Shown here one piece after another: positions 7,546-15,388 of a stretch of 25,716 nucleotides of DNA. Source of the stretch: CAZFAP01 sp964516325 (lineage in GTDB: Bacteria; Auribacterota; JABMQX01); the NCBI GenBank assembly GCA_964516325.1, contig CAZFAP010000060.1:1-25716 (forward strand), in the 5' to 3' direction. Position numbers and translations under genes: made by a program. Each line of letters starts with the position of its first letter. Position 1 is the stretch's first letter. The notes under the pieces were generated by a model. It was given only the letters and a program-made list of their open reading frames with translations, made no database searches and was not told where the DNA came from.

Positions 7546-9138
7546 ATGATTGCTCGGCTTACTTTCTGTGCTTTCGCCCTTCTAACTGTATCCCTTCTCG
7601 TGGTCCCGGGGGTGAGTGAGACCGGCGTGCTGACCATCCAATGCGGCCGGACCGGAGGGCTGTACGCTGCCGGGGAACGGGCGTCCTTCATCGTGCAGAA
7701 GAAATCGGGTCGGCTTTCTCTGCGAGTCGTGGATTTCTACGGCGAGAATGTTGTCGAGGAGCAGCCGCCGGGAGAAGAGAGCGGCTGCGCCGTCATCGTG
7801 CTGGACACGGGGCGGCTGCCTCGTCTTGGATGGCACAAGATCACTGTCAGTGCCGCCAACGGCGCCGCCTCCACCACCTTTGCAGTAGTCCCTCCTCGGA
7901 AAGACCTTGTAGCGGTGGAGGAGTCGCCCTTTGGGGCCATCGTCTCGCCGAGGCTCAAAGCGAATCAAATTGCCGACTTCGCCCATAGCTTAAAGCTCGC
8001 CGGAGTCCGATGGGTGGACATAGACCTCCCCCTCGCCCAACTGAATCCCAGCGAGGGCCAATACGTCTGGGATGCTCCGGTGGGCAGTCTCGATCGAGGG
8101 AATTTCGACAGCTTCGTCCGCGTCGTCCACAAGGAAGGGATGTGCCTGATGCTGAAGTTCCTCGGACAGGCGGACTGGATTTCGAAACGGAAAGATAAAG
8201 AGGTTCATGCCTATTGGGACTCCGAGCTTAACCTGAGTGCGCCATCCGACCCGAAGGAATGGGCCGAGGTCGTAGCCGCTGTGGTCAAGCGGTACGGGGA
8301 GATATGCCGCACCTGGGAGATCGGCAACGAACCGGAGGGACACGGCTACTTCAAGGGCAGCGACGAGGAATACATGGAGTATCTGGAAACGACCGCCAGG
8401 GCGATCCGCGCCGTCCAACCGAATGCCACAATCGTCGCTGCGAGCATGTATAACGGCGGGGGAGTTCTCCCGCGCCTCGTCAAGCGCCCGGACCTGTACG
8501 ACATCATGAGCGTCCATTACCTCACGGGGCCTTTCGGAGACATATCCCCGCTGTCTCATTACCAAAAAGCTCTCGACGCTGCCGGAGTCAAGAAGGTCAT
8601 CTGGAACACCGAATCTCGCGGCAGCGGGGGCGACGAGCCGCCAAAGCCGGGTGAGGCCAGCCACTTCGGCGCCAATGGGGCGCACAACCAATCTCCCACG
8701 AAAGCGTACGTCCGGAATTTTGCCCTCGGCGTTCCAAGGGTCTTCGTCTTCAGTTGGAATGTCGGCGAGGGGAGGCAGGTCGTGAACGCGGACTATTCTC
8801 CCCGCTGGGCGACGGTGGAATACCGCACGATGGTTGACCAATTAGAAGGGGTCAGATTTGTGAGGGAGGTCAACCTGGGCAAGGACTTGAGCGGGTTTCA
8901 GTTTCGGCGAGGCGGGGACAACATTCTTGTCGCGTGGTCTGACCTTGCCAGCTACGAAGCCGTGGTGACGCTGAGAGCCAGCACCAAACTCGTCGTGATT
9001 GACATCATGGGCAACAGCACAGAGGGTCCTGTCAGAGACGGGGTCGCCACGATCCGGATTTCATATCAGCCCGCTTTCGTTCGAGGCCTCGGCGCAGACT
9101 TGGATGTCCAACGGGTTGCCTGGACCAGCACGCCTTAA
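7546..9138 (+). CDS. Secreted GH39-like clan-A glycoside hydrolase
   Basis: This is a 530-residue protein with a signal peptide (to about residue 25). A beta-rich N-terminal region (about 27-115) comes before a TIM-barrel (about 125-430) and a C-terminal beta domain (about 440-530). The barrel shows TWEIGNEPEG with likely acid/base E262, and VIWNTESRG with likely nucleophile E356. The strand-end MSVHY also fits clan A. Overall it resembles GH39/GH5-type endo- or exo-glycosidases; the precise family and substrate are uncertain. The start follows GGGGAGGTG at good spacing. It is convergent with the pseudopilin operon, whose last gene ends 108 bases downstream. Confidence 0.78.
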   Translation: MIARLTFCAFALLTVSLLVVPGVSETGVLTIQCGRTGGLYAAGERASFIVQKKSGRLSLRVVDFYGENVVEEQPPGEESGCAVIVLDTGRLPRLGWHKITVSAANGAASTTFAVVPPRKDLVAVEESPFGAIVSPRLKANQIADFAHSLKLAGVRWVDIDLPLAQLNPSEGQYVWDAPVGSLDRGNFDSFVRVVHKEGMCLMLKFLGQADWISKRKDKEVHAYWDSELNLSAPSDPKEWAEVVAAVVKRYGEICRTWEIGNEPEGHGYFKGSDEEYMEYLETTARAIRAVQPNATIVAASMYNGGGVLPRLVKRPDLYDIMSVHYLTGPFGDISPLSHYQKALDAAGVKKVIWNTESRGSGGDEPPKPGEASHFGANGAHNQSPTKAYVRNFALGVPRVFVFSWNVGEGRQVVNADYSPRWATVEYRTMVDQLEGVRFVREVNLGKDLSGFQFRRGGDNILVAWSDLASYEAVVTLRASTKLVVIDIMGNSTEGPVRDGVATIRISYQPAFVRGLGADLDVQRVAWTSTP

Positions 9139-9246
9139 TTCGCATTCTCCTCTCAGAAGACCCTGCGGTCCGACGCCATCTACGGGCGGATTACGACGAG
9201 CAGTATGGGGCAAGCAGAATCGGGATCACGCCATCCTGCCAGAGCC

Positions 9247-9858
9247 TCAATGCGGCGAGGTTTGTCTCCGGATACGGAGAAGAGCTATGGCGGCGGCGCC
9301 CACACACGAAATGACAAAAACCCAGGAACCAAGGGCGAAAATCCTCTCCTGCGGGCCGGATAGGTCTTCAGTGGCGGAAGCGGAGACGCCCTGTGCCTCG
9401 CCCTCCGACCCCGAGACCAGCACAGGCTTGAATTTGTCCTTCTCCCCGGACATCCGGGCGAACGTGTTGGAGTTGACCTTCCGCGTGGGAGGAGGGGAGA
9501 CGGTGATGTCCCGGATTTGCTCGGTGAGCTTGAGGTCTTCGGGCGCAACTGCGTCGCTCGCCTCAGCGCCTTCCGTTGGCCCCGGCTCAGTTTCCGGAGT
9601 TGTCGGCGGGGCATCCGGCTTGGGCTGCGTAGGATGGCTGGGGCTGGGTTGCGTCGGCGGAGGCTCTTCGCTGCTCCCGGATTTTGGGAGCTCCTTCTCG
9701 GACGAGGCAACAAACATTGCCGAGGCGCGTGGGCTGATTGCCGTGAGAACGACAAACAGCGCCAGACAGAAAGGCGCGCCTCTGAGAGGCGCCCGAGAGC
9801 GAATGGCGGGCGGGCGCCCGTCGAGTGAGCGGCTTTCTTGACTAATTCTGGCGCACAT
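9247..9858 (-). CDS. Hypothetical exported proline-rich protein with C-terminal membrane anchor
   Basis: The start at ATG 9858 follows GAGG at a six-base spacing and lies 19 bases after the stop of the PilX-like gene, so it is the last gene of the pseudopilin operon. The 203-residue product has a hydrophobic stretch at about 29-47 ending in an ASA signal-peptidase-like site. A Pro/Ser/Thr/Glu-rich linker spans about 57-95, followed by a low-complexity polar region. A single transmembrane helix at about 174-194 is followed by RIRR, a positive-inside tail. The layout fits a secreted or periplasm-spanning protein anchored at its C-terminus. No family is recognised. Its position suggests a role in assembly or surface display of the pseudopilins; this is inference. 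Confidence 0.62.
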   Translation of the reverse strand: MCARISQESRSLDGRPPAIRSRAPLRGAPFCLALFVVLTAISPRASAMFVASSEKELPKSGSSEEPPPTQPSPSHPTQPKPDAPPTTPETEPGPTEGAEASDAVAPEDLKLTEQIRDITVSPPPTRKVNSNTFARMSGEKDKFKPVLVSGSEGEAQGVSASATEDLSGPQERIFALGSWVFVISCVGAAAIALLRIRRQTSPH

Positions 9859-9877
9859 CGTCGTCCTCAATCTTTCC

Positions 9878-11824
9878 TCATGGAGTCTCCAGAGCATAGT
9901 CCGCGGGAACTTCCGCCCAATGGACAACTTTCAAGGGTTTCTTCACCCTCGGAAGAATGAACCCGAATTCCTGTCCTCCGCCAGTGAATCTTTCATCGTG
10001 AGTCCAATCTGCGGCTCCGTCATTTCTTAGAATGATGGACTCGACCCGGGAGACGATTCCTCCGAGGAGATGAATCTTCGGAGAATTTCTTCCCCAGTTG
10101 GCAACGGTGGCGTGGTTGGTGTACAGGAACGCGTCAATCCAGTCCAGGGCATCGCCTCCGTTCGGGTTGGTGAGCTGCGAGAAGGCGATGCCTTCGTCCT
10201 CCTGATCCCAGCCGAGTTCTGGAGGCGTCCACCCCCCCCAGAAACTCTTATGGAGGTCGGGATAGTGCGGGTCGTTGAAGTCAAAGTCCGACAGCGAGAT
10301 TCTCGGGTCCTGCTCGCCGTCGCCGTCTATATCCTCGCCGGATCCGGGAACCGGGTCTCCAACGTTCTTCCCAGGAGGGATCAATCCCCTTTGAAGGTCG
10401 TCCTGGGTATAGTGGTCCACCGTCCAGAAACCGTCCGCCTCTCCCTGGTCGGTTGTGTTGGGCATGTGGTCCATTCCATTGACAGGCTCGGCGCTCTCAT
10501 TTGACGGGTTGTTCAGCCAGGTGCTGACGCTCGACCTCCAGGTGCTCGATTGAAAGTTCCCTATGACGACGCTCTCGCGTGCGAACAACCCAAGTCCGTC
10601 CTTATCGGCGTTCTGCTGGCGCCATTCCGAACTGGCCTGCTGCCAGGCCTGGGAGCGCTGCTCCGGGGTGGAATAGGCGAAATAATCGTAGTTCGGTTTT
10701 CCAACGGGCGGGTTGACATATTTGACGTTATCCGGGATGTAAACGTTTCCCTGAACGTAGAGAGAGCCTTTGCCTTTGACATAACCTTTCATGACGAGGT
10801 CGCCCCTGATCACAACCGGCCCGTCAACTACAATGGGATTCTGTTCCGTTCCCCACACCACCAGATTTGCCTTCTCGCCCGGCTCGTCGCCGTAGATAGG
10901 GTCGGAAACTTCCAGGTCAGTTCCGCCGGGTCCCGCGCCCTGGATTTTGATGCTGCCGCCGGCGCCTGCCTTCCATCCTCTGGCATGCTCCTCGTAGAGG
11001 TTCAGGTCGGTCAGATTGGGCATCTCTACGTGCTCCGGGCGGGTCAGCTTTTGGTCCTGGTTGTGGTCTTCACCGGCATCGAGGACGCCGTTCTTGTTTG
11101 TGTCCTCGTTCATGTGCTGGTTGACGTTGAGTTTTCCCATGCCGTTCAGGGAGGAGGCACCCGTGATTCGGAATCCGGAATAGATACCTCCGGAGTCCTT
11201 ATATAGCTTTTCCCCTTGCAGCCAGTTGTACTCGGGGTTTCCGTTCACGTAAAGGCTGCTATTGGAGAAGGAGAAGTATCCGTTTGCCCGAATATTGCCG
11301 TTCATCAAAAAGCGAGAAGGGATATTCTGTGTCCATCCCCAGTGGTTGAGGAAGTACGTGTAGTCAAAGGCTCTCGACGCCGCAAGCTCGAGGCAGAATG
11401 TCGCCGAGACCGTTCGGCTTTCCCCCCGATAGGTTCCGGTTGACCTTACCGTCACGTCGCGGGCGTCCCGGAACGGGGTTGTCACGTCAATGATTTCGAC
11501 GTGAAACCCACCTTGCTCCGGGGTCCCAGCTTGCACGACCATGTCCGCGGGCAACGTGGTGATTGTGTTGTAATCCAGAAAATAGAACGGGCTTATGAAC
11601 ATGGACAGCTCCCACCCGCGGAGGACCTGCGACTGAGCGTAATTGATTCCGGCTTCCGCATAGTAAAATGCGCGGGTCGAAGCGATGTTTCTCCTGACCT
11701 GCACCACCTCCGTGGAGGTATGTGTCAGGAAGGCTGCCGCCCCTATGACCAAGACCACCGCGAGAACCAACGAGGCAACCAAAACTGCCCCGCGTTCGTC
11801 TCTTCGATCAACGGCTTTCTTCAT
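9878..11824 (-). CDS. PilX N-terminal domain protein (large pseudopilin-like, pilus assembly)
   Basis: The ATG at 11824 is preceded by GGAGG at nine bases and is preferred over an in-frame ATG at 11980, which lies inside the pilW-like gene. The 648-residue product opens with the PilX_N signature: a charged stretch, RGAVLVASLVLAVVLVIGAA (residues 11-30), then AFYYAEAGINYA at about 52-63. A long extracellular part contains an EF-hand/dockerin-like loop DTNKNGVLDAGED (about residue 241 on) and a DxDGDG loop (about 497). It also has a beta-helix-like stretch of repeated valine/glycine strands (about 330-360), reminiscent of DUF7305/bactofilin-type folds. The protein is likely membrane-inserted and exported by a type II secretion/type IV pilus-like machine. 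PilX-like proteins usually are much shorter, so the large ectodomain is notable. Confidence 0.75.
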   Translation of the reverse strand: MKKAVDRRDERGAVLVASLVLAVVLVIGAAAFLTHTSTEVVQVRRNIASTRAFYYAEAGINYAQSQVLRGWELSMFISPFYFLDYNTITTLPADMVVQAGTPEQGGFHVEIIDVTTPFRDARDVTVRSTGTYRGESRTVSATFCLELAASRAFDYTYFLNHWGWTQNIPSRFLMNGNIRANGYFSFSNSSLYVNGNPEYNWLQGEKLYKDSGGIYSGFRITGASSLNGMGKLNVNQHMNEDTNKNGVLDAGEDHNQDQKLTRPEHVEMPNLTDLNLYEEHARGWKAGAGGSIKIQGAGPGGTDLEVSDPIYGDEPGEKANLVVWGTEQNPIVVDGPVVIRGDLVMKGYVKGKGSLYVQGNVYIPDNVKYVNPPVGKPNYDYFAYSTPEQRSQAWQQASSEWRQQNADKDGLGLFARESVVIGNFQSSTWRSSVSTWLNNPSNESAEPVNGMDHMPNTTDQGEADGFWTVDHYTQDDLQRGLIPPGKNVGDPVPGSGEDIDGDGEQDPRISLSDFDFNDPHYPDLHKSFWGGWTPPELGWDQEDEGIAFSQLTNPNGGDALDWIDAFLYTNHATVANWGRNSPKIHLLGGIVSRVESIILRNDGAADWTHDERFTGGGQEFGFILPRVKKPLKVVHWAEVPADYALETP

Positions 11825-11880
11825 GCTACAGCCTCCGTTGCTCGTATTCCCCCCCCGCCTCAATCGCACCCGGCGAAACT

Positions 11881-12489
11881 TCAAGTCTCCGAGTCCGGGT
11901 CCTCCGATTTCCTCAAAAACGCTTTTGTCTGAAATCTCACGTGCGAGGGATGGGCCTTTCCTGAAGTCTCCGTCATCCACAAATCCACGAGAACTACTTT
12001 TCCGCTGAGTTGGAACCGAACATCCTCGACGCGTCCGAAAGAAACGATTGGCGACTCATCTCCCACCGCCGCGGTTGATGGGTCATACATGATTTGATTC
12101 GCTTGGAAATAAACTCTACTCTGCGTGTCATCGCTCCTTGTGTAGGTAGGCGGATTGTTCTTGTCCACGAGGAAAGTTATCCGTTTCCCTTCCTGGTCAA
12201 TCGTGATGGCGCCTTCCGCGGACTCCCTCAAGCCAAACCGGCCGCCGGGTCCCCTGATAATCTTCTCTATGATCAGCCTCCCGCTGCTCTGGAGGTTCAG
12301 GTCCGCACTTCCTTCCTGCCACGCCAGCACGGACATGACAAGCACGGTCAGCAACCCAGCCAGGATGACGACAGCAATCGAAGCCCCAACCATCGTTTCG
12401 CCGAGGGTGAAGCCGCTGAGCCCGCGTGTTCTGTCGCCCTTGCCTCGGGCACATTTCGTTTTCGGTACGGGATGCCGGAGGTCCGCCAA
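11881..12489 (-). CDS. PilW-like prepilin-type N-terminal cleavage/methylation protein
   Basis: The product carries a prepilin leader and class III cleavage motif, LSG|FTLGETMVGAS, with the conserved Glu at +5, followed by a hydrophobic helix (VVILAGLLTVLVMSVLAW). The remainder (RLIIEKIIRGPGG, then beta-rich sequence) fits PilW/GspJ-type minor pseudopilins. No ATG precedes the leader in frame. The TTG at 12489 has AGGAGA six bases upstream and gives a leader of about 26 residues. An alternative TTG at 12519 overlaps the upstream stop codon (TTGA) and would add ten residues. The gene sits between pilV-like and PilX_N genes and is expected to be part of the same pilus or type II secretion-like complex. 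Confidence 0.72.
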   Translation of the reverse strand: MADLRHPVPKTKCARGKGDRTRGLSGFTLGETMVGASIAVVILAGLLTVLVMSVLAWQEGSADLNLQSSGRLIIEKIIRGPGGRFGLRESAEGAITIDQEGKRITFLVDKNNPPTYTRSDDTQSRVYFQANQIMYDPSTAAVGDESPIVSFGRVEDVRFQLSGKVVLVDLWMTETSGKAHPSHVRFQTKAFLRKSEDPDSET

Positions 12490-12515
12490 TAGCCATCTCC
12501 TGACTTTTCGTTGTT

Positions 12516-12965
12516 TCAACTGTCCCTCGCCCGGGTAGGCGCCACAACCGTGAATAAGCTCTCGGCGTAATTCTGCGTGCCTCCCATGACTCGCTCTTGC
12601 CAGGTGACCGTGAGGGAGATTTCGAGGGCGCCGTCTCCGTCGTTGTCGGTGATGTACGTGGCGCGGGTGCACTTCACGTCGTCGTTGGGGGACTGCTCAT
12701 TCTGACCGGTGTCCATTACGACGCCCGTTTCGACAGTCGGGTTTGGACTGAACGTATTGAGATACTCGTACCCCCTCGATTTGAGTTCTTCCAATCTCGC
12801 TCTAAGGACGTGGACTGCCTGGATTCGGTGGCGAGCGACGGCGATGTGAGCCCGCCCCATGATAAAAGAGGTCAATAGGCCAATGACCGCCATGGTCACG
12901 ATGAGCATGGGCACCATGACCTGAACGAAGGAGAAGCCCTTTGACCTCGTGGTTCTTGGCGACAT
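12516..12965 (-). CDS. PilV-like minor pseudopilin
   Basis: This 149-residue protein has a short basic leader and prepilin cleavage site KG|FSFVQVMVPM, then a hydrophobic helix (MLIVTMAVIGLLTSFIMG). Residue +5 of the mature protein is Gln, where most type IV pilins have Glu; tip pseudopilins of the GspK type also lack this Glu. After the helix, RARLEELKSRGYEYL is typical of PilV/GspI proteins. The start is ATG with GGAGG twelve bases upstream, slightly long spacing. It is the first gene of a four-gene operon running to 9247. Confidence 0.75.
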   Translation of the reverse strand: MSPRTTRSKGFSFVQVMVPMLIVTMAVIGLLTSFIMGRAHIAVARHRIQAVHVLRARLEELKSRGYEYLNTFSPNPTVETGVVMDTGQNEQSPNDDVKCTRATYITDNDGDGALEISLTVTWQERVMGGTQNYAESLFTVVAPTRARDS

Positions 12966-13551
12966 AGGCTCGGATAGCCTCCCTCCTGGGAGTCGAAAAC
13001 AGCGGCATTTTGGCCCGCGTGGGGATAGACTGAGCGGGTGGCTTGGCTGCGCAGAGATTGCCGTTTTTGGGGAACCCTGCGCAGTCTTCTCCCTCTCGGC
13101 CTTTGGGTGCTTTCGGCGGCTCCCCTTAAAAGCCCCGCAAAACTCAGCTTCCGTTAGGATTGTCGTCTCGGAATAAGCACTTCTCCTGCCAATTCACACA
13201 GCAAGTGCAAGATTTTCTGAGCGGGGTCCTTCGCATGGTGCAGGACGATTTTCTCGTCGGAGATGCCTCGATGTTTTCGATGCGCGCCAGGGGCTTGATA
13301 GCCGGTCTTCTGCCGCTCGCAAGTCAGACATTTCTCACCGGTAAGAAAACCGTGCGCGCGTTTATCGAAAGTGAGACGGAGTGACCGCTGCAAGTTCCCT
13401 GTTGCATTCGTCTAAGTGGGGCACTATGTTTCTCTGTAGCGGCGGATTTCTGCGCAGAGCGCGGGTCCCTTTTCGGGCGGCCGAGGCGCGGGGGCACGTC
13501 GAGGAAAGGCCTCGGTTCTGTGTAGGAGGCTGAACGTTTGAGGAATCGGTC
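12966..13551. other. Divergent intergenic region, no gene recognised
   Basis: This spacer lies between the pseudopilin operon (-) and the nucleoside hydrolase gene (+). The 8-bp palindrome CTGCGCAG occurs twice, at 13047-13054 and 13077-13084, 30 bases apart centre to centre. The two copies could also pair into one hairpin. Open frames of 70-80 codons exist on both strands between 13154 and 13393, but neither has a good ribosome binding site or resembles a known family. A decayed gene remnant cannot be excluded. Confidence 0.4.
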
Positions 13552-14457
13552 ATGGCCCCGAAGAAGGTTCTTCTCGACACGGACATAGGAGACGACATTG
13601 ATGATGCGCTGGCTCTTGGGTTCCTGCTGAGTTGTCCGGAGATCGAGCTTGTTGGCGTAACGACGGTTTTCAAGAACGTCCGCCTGAGAGCGAGACTGGC
13701 GCTGGCGGTTCTGGAAGCGTTCGGGCGAGAGAATGTCCCTGTCGTCCCCGGCGTGGGCCACCGGATTGACGAAGACAGGAAGGTTTTCACCGACGCGGAG
13801 CATTTCCCCCGGCAGGCGGAGGTTCTCCGCGAGCATCCTCCGAAGGGTAATCCCCGCGAGGGGAGCGCGGTTGATTTCATCATTGAGACCATTCCCGGTT
13901 ACCGCGGGGAGATTTCGCTTCTTTCCATCGGACCTCTGACGAACATCGCCGGCGCCGTCTGGAAGGCGCCGAGGATTGTGACGGCGGTGAGAGAATACGT
14001 GATGATGGGCGGGCATATCGGGGTCTTCGGCAGCACGAGGGCGGAGTGGAATGTCCTGTGCGACCCGGTCGCGGCGAAGACGGTGTTCGATTCGGGCATC
14101 CGTGGGACAATGGTCGGACTGGACGTTACCATGAAGTGCCGTATGAGAATGGAGGACCTCGTGAGGCTCCGGGCGAGCCGCAAGGAGGGCGTCAGGCTGC
14201 TCTGCGAGCTGATCGAGCTGTGGCAGGAGGGCGATAGGACGCGCCTGCCGATTCTGCATGACCCTCTGGCAGCGGCGCTTTTGATTGATCCCTCGTTCGT
14301 CGAGACGAGAATGGAGAGAATTTCGGTCGAGACGCAGGGTGAATTGACGACCGGCTTCACGGTGCCGGCGAACGACGGACGACCCGGCTGCAATGTCGCG
14401 GTTGATGTCGAGAGCGAGCGGTTCCTGGACTTCTTCATCGAACGGCTGTTCGGATAG
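13552..14457 (+). CDS. Inosine/uridine-preferring nucleoside hydrolase family protein
   Basis: This 301-residue protein begins with the family signature DTDIGDDIDDALAL (D9, D11, D17, D18), whose aspartates bind calcium and the ribose. Further conserved elements are ISLLSIGPLTNIA, YVMMGGHIG, EWNVLCDPVAA and the C-terminal LHDPLAAA (H236, D237). Members hydrolyse the N-glycosidic bond of ribonucleosides, releasing base and ribose, usually in the cytoplasm for salvage. The particular substrate cannot be read. The length is normal for the family. The start follows GAGGAA at suitable spacing. It stands alone, followed by a repeat-rich spacer and then the macrodomain gene on the same strand. Confidence 0.9.
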   Translation: MAPKKVLLDTDIGDDIDDALALGFLLSCPEIELVGVTTVFKNVRLRARLALAVLEAFGRENVPVVPGVGHRIDEDRKVFTDAEHFPRQAEVLREHPPKGNPREGSAVDFIIETIPGYRGEISLLSIGPLTNIAGAVWKAPRIVTAVREYVMMGGHIGVFGSTRAEWNVLCDPVAAKTVFDSGIRGTMVGLDVTMKCRMRMEDLVRLRASRKEGVRLLCELIELWQEGDRTRLPILHDPLAAALLIDPSFVETRMERISVETQGELTTGFTVPANDGRPGCNVAVDVESERFLDFFIERLFG

Positions 14458-14806
14458 CGCCCGTCACACCCGTACCTTGCGGCGCGTTTCGAGGCTCTGG
14501 GACTCCGGGTTACCGTGGGGCCGTTGCCAGGACCAGAGCCCGGGCAGGTCTCTCGCAAAGCCGCCAAGCACGCAGGGGAGGTGGGCAGGATAATGGTGCC
14601 CTCGGCGCCACACAGGATAGATAGAAGAATCCAGTCAGTCCTGTTATCCTGTCTCAATCTTTCTTCCTTTGCCGAAGCCGCCGAGAACGCGCAGGTGGCA
14701 TGGCGCTGGAGTCATCCTCTCTGCGGTCTCCCCGTTCTCTGCGGTGAATCGCTCCCGAGAGTGAGGGCTTACGCCTCAGCAGTTTGTTTGGTGGAGGAGG
14801 TCAGAC
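14458..14806. repeat. Cluster of dispersed inverted repeats
   Basis: No gene is seen. Three modules of inverted-repeat character lie in succession. The first is TCTCGCAAAGCCGCCAAG near 14552. The second is an ACAGGATA / TATCCTGT inverted pair at about 14611-14653. The third is a GCCGAGAACGC arm near 14682, answered by CGTTCTCTGCGGTGA near 14735-14749. Related sequence occurs at about 270-302 (first module) and 25262-25335 (third module). Confidence 0.55.
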
Positions 14807-15370
14807 ATGAAAAGGAACGTCGGCAAAACCACCATTGAGCTCGTTCAAGGGGACATCACGGAACTCGACACCGACGCCATAGTCAATGCCGCAAACGCGC
14901 AACTGATCCTGGGCGGAGGAGTCGCCGGGGCAATCCGCAGAAAAGGCGGTCCAGCGATTCAGGAAGAGTGCAATCGCATCGGCGGGACCCATGTCGGCGG
15001 AGCCGTCATTACCACCGGCGGGAAACTTAAAGCAAGACACGTCATCCATGCCGTCGGACCGCGCATGGGCGAGGGCGACGAGGACCGAAAGCTCAGGAGC
15101 GCGACGCTCAATTCGCTCAAGCTCGCCGACGAGCACAAGCTGAAAAGCATCGCCTTCCCGGCGATCAGCACCGGCATCTTCGGCTACCCGCTCGATAAAT
15201 GCGCCAAAATCATGCTCTCGACGACAATCGAATATCTCAAAGGCGAGACCGCCCTCGAAAAAGTCGTCTTCTGCCTCTACGACTCCGACGCCTTCTCCAC
15301 CTTCTCCTCCGAGCTCTCCCGTGAGCTGCACGCACGCCAGGGGCCAGCCACGCCAGAGGCGCCCGGATAA
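14807..15370 (+). CDS. Macrodomain protein (ADP-ribose binding / O-acetyl-ADP-ribose deacetylase-like)
   Basis: This 187-residue single-domain protein has all hallmarks of a macrodomain. These are GDIT at 15-18, IVNAAN at 25-30, the glycine-rich LGGGVAGAIRRKGG at 35-48, HVIHAVGP at 78-85 and AISTGIFGYPLDKCA at 119-133. Family members bind ADP-ribose and many remove it from proteins or deacetylate O-acetyl-ADP-ribose in the cytoplasm. The Asn and Gly-rich motifs needed for binding are intact, so activity is plausible. The start follows GGAGGAGG. It is convergent with the IscU-like gene, 18 bases away, at the 3' end of the sulfur/HerA-NurA operon. A functional tie to that operon is possible but unproven. 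Confidence 0.9.
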   Translation: MKRNVGKTTIELVQGDITELDTDAIVNAANAQLILGGGVAGAIRRKGGPAIQEECNRIGGTHVGGAVITTGGKLKARHVIHAVGPRMGEGDEDRKLRSATLNSLKLADEHKLKSIAFPAISTGIFGYPLDKCAKIMLSTTIEYLKGETALEKVVFCLYDSDAFSTFSSELSRELHARQGPATPEAPG

Positions 15371-15388
15371 AGGGCCGGGGTCGCCAGG

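Noticed and set aside
7990..8841. Minus-strand frame of about 283 codons opposite the GH39-like gene
   Set aside because: Antisense shadow without a ribosome binding site or recognisable domain.
10550..11206. Plus-strand frame of about 218 codons opposite the PilX_N gene
   Set aside because: Valine-rich mirror frame of the minus-strand gene; no signature of its own.
13154..13393. Overlapping small frames of 74-79 codons on both strands
   Set aside because: No ribosome binding site, no family recognised, and the two compete for the same bases.
13324..14259. Long minus-strand frame of about 311 codons opposite the nucleoside hydrolase gene
   Set aside because: It lies antisense to a clearly conserved gene, has no family resemblance and is a GC-rich mirror frame.
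14458..14806. Possible CRISPR or insertion sequence in the repeat-rich spacer
   Set aside because: Repeats are inverted and of different types without regular spacers, and no transposase or cas gene is near.
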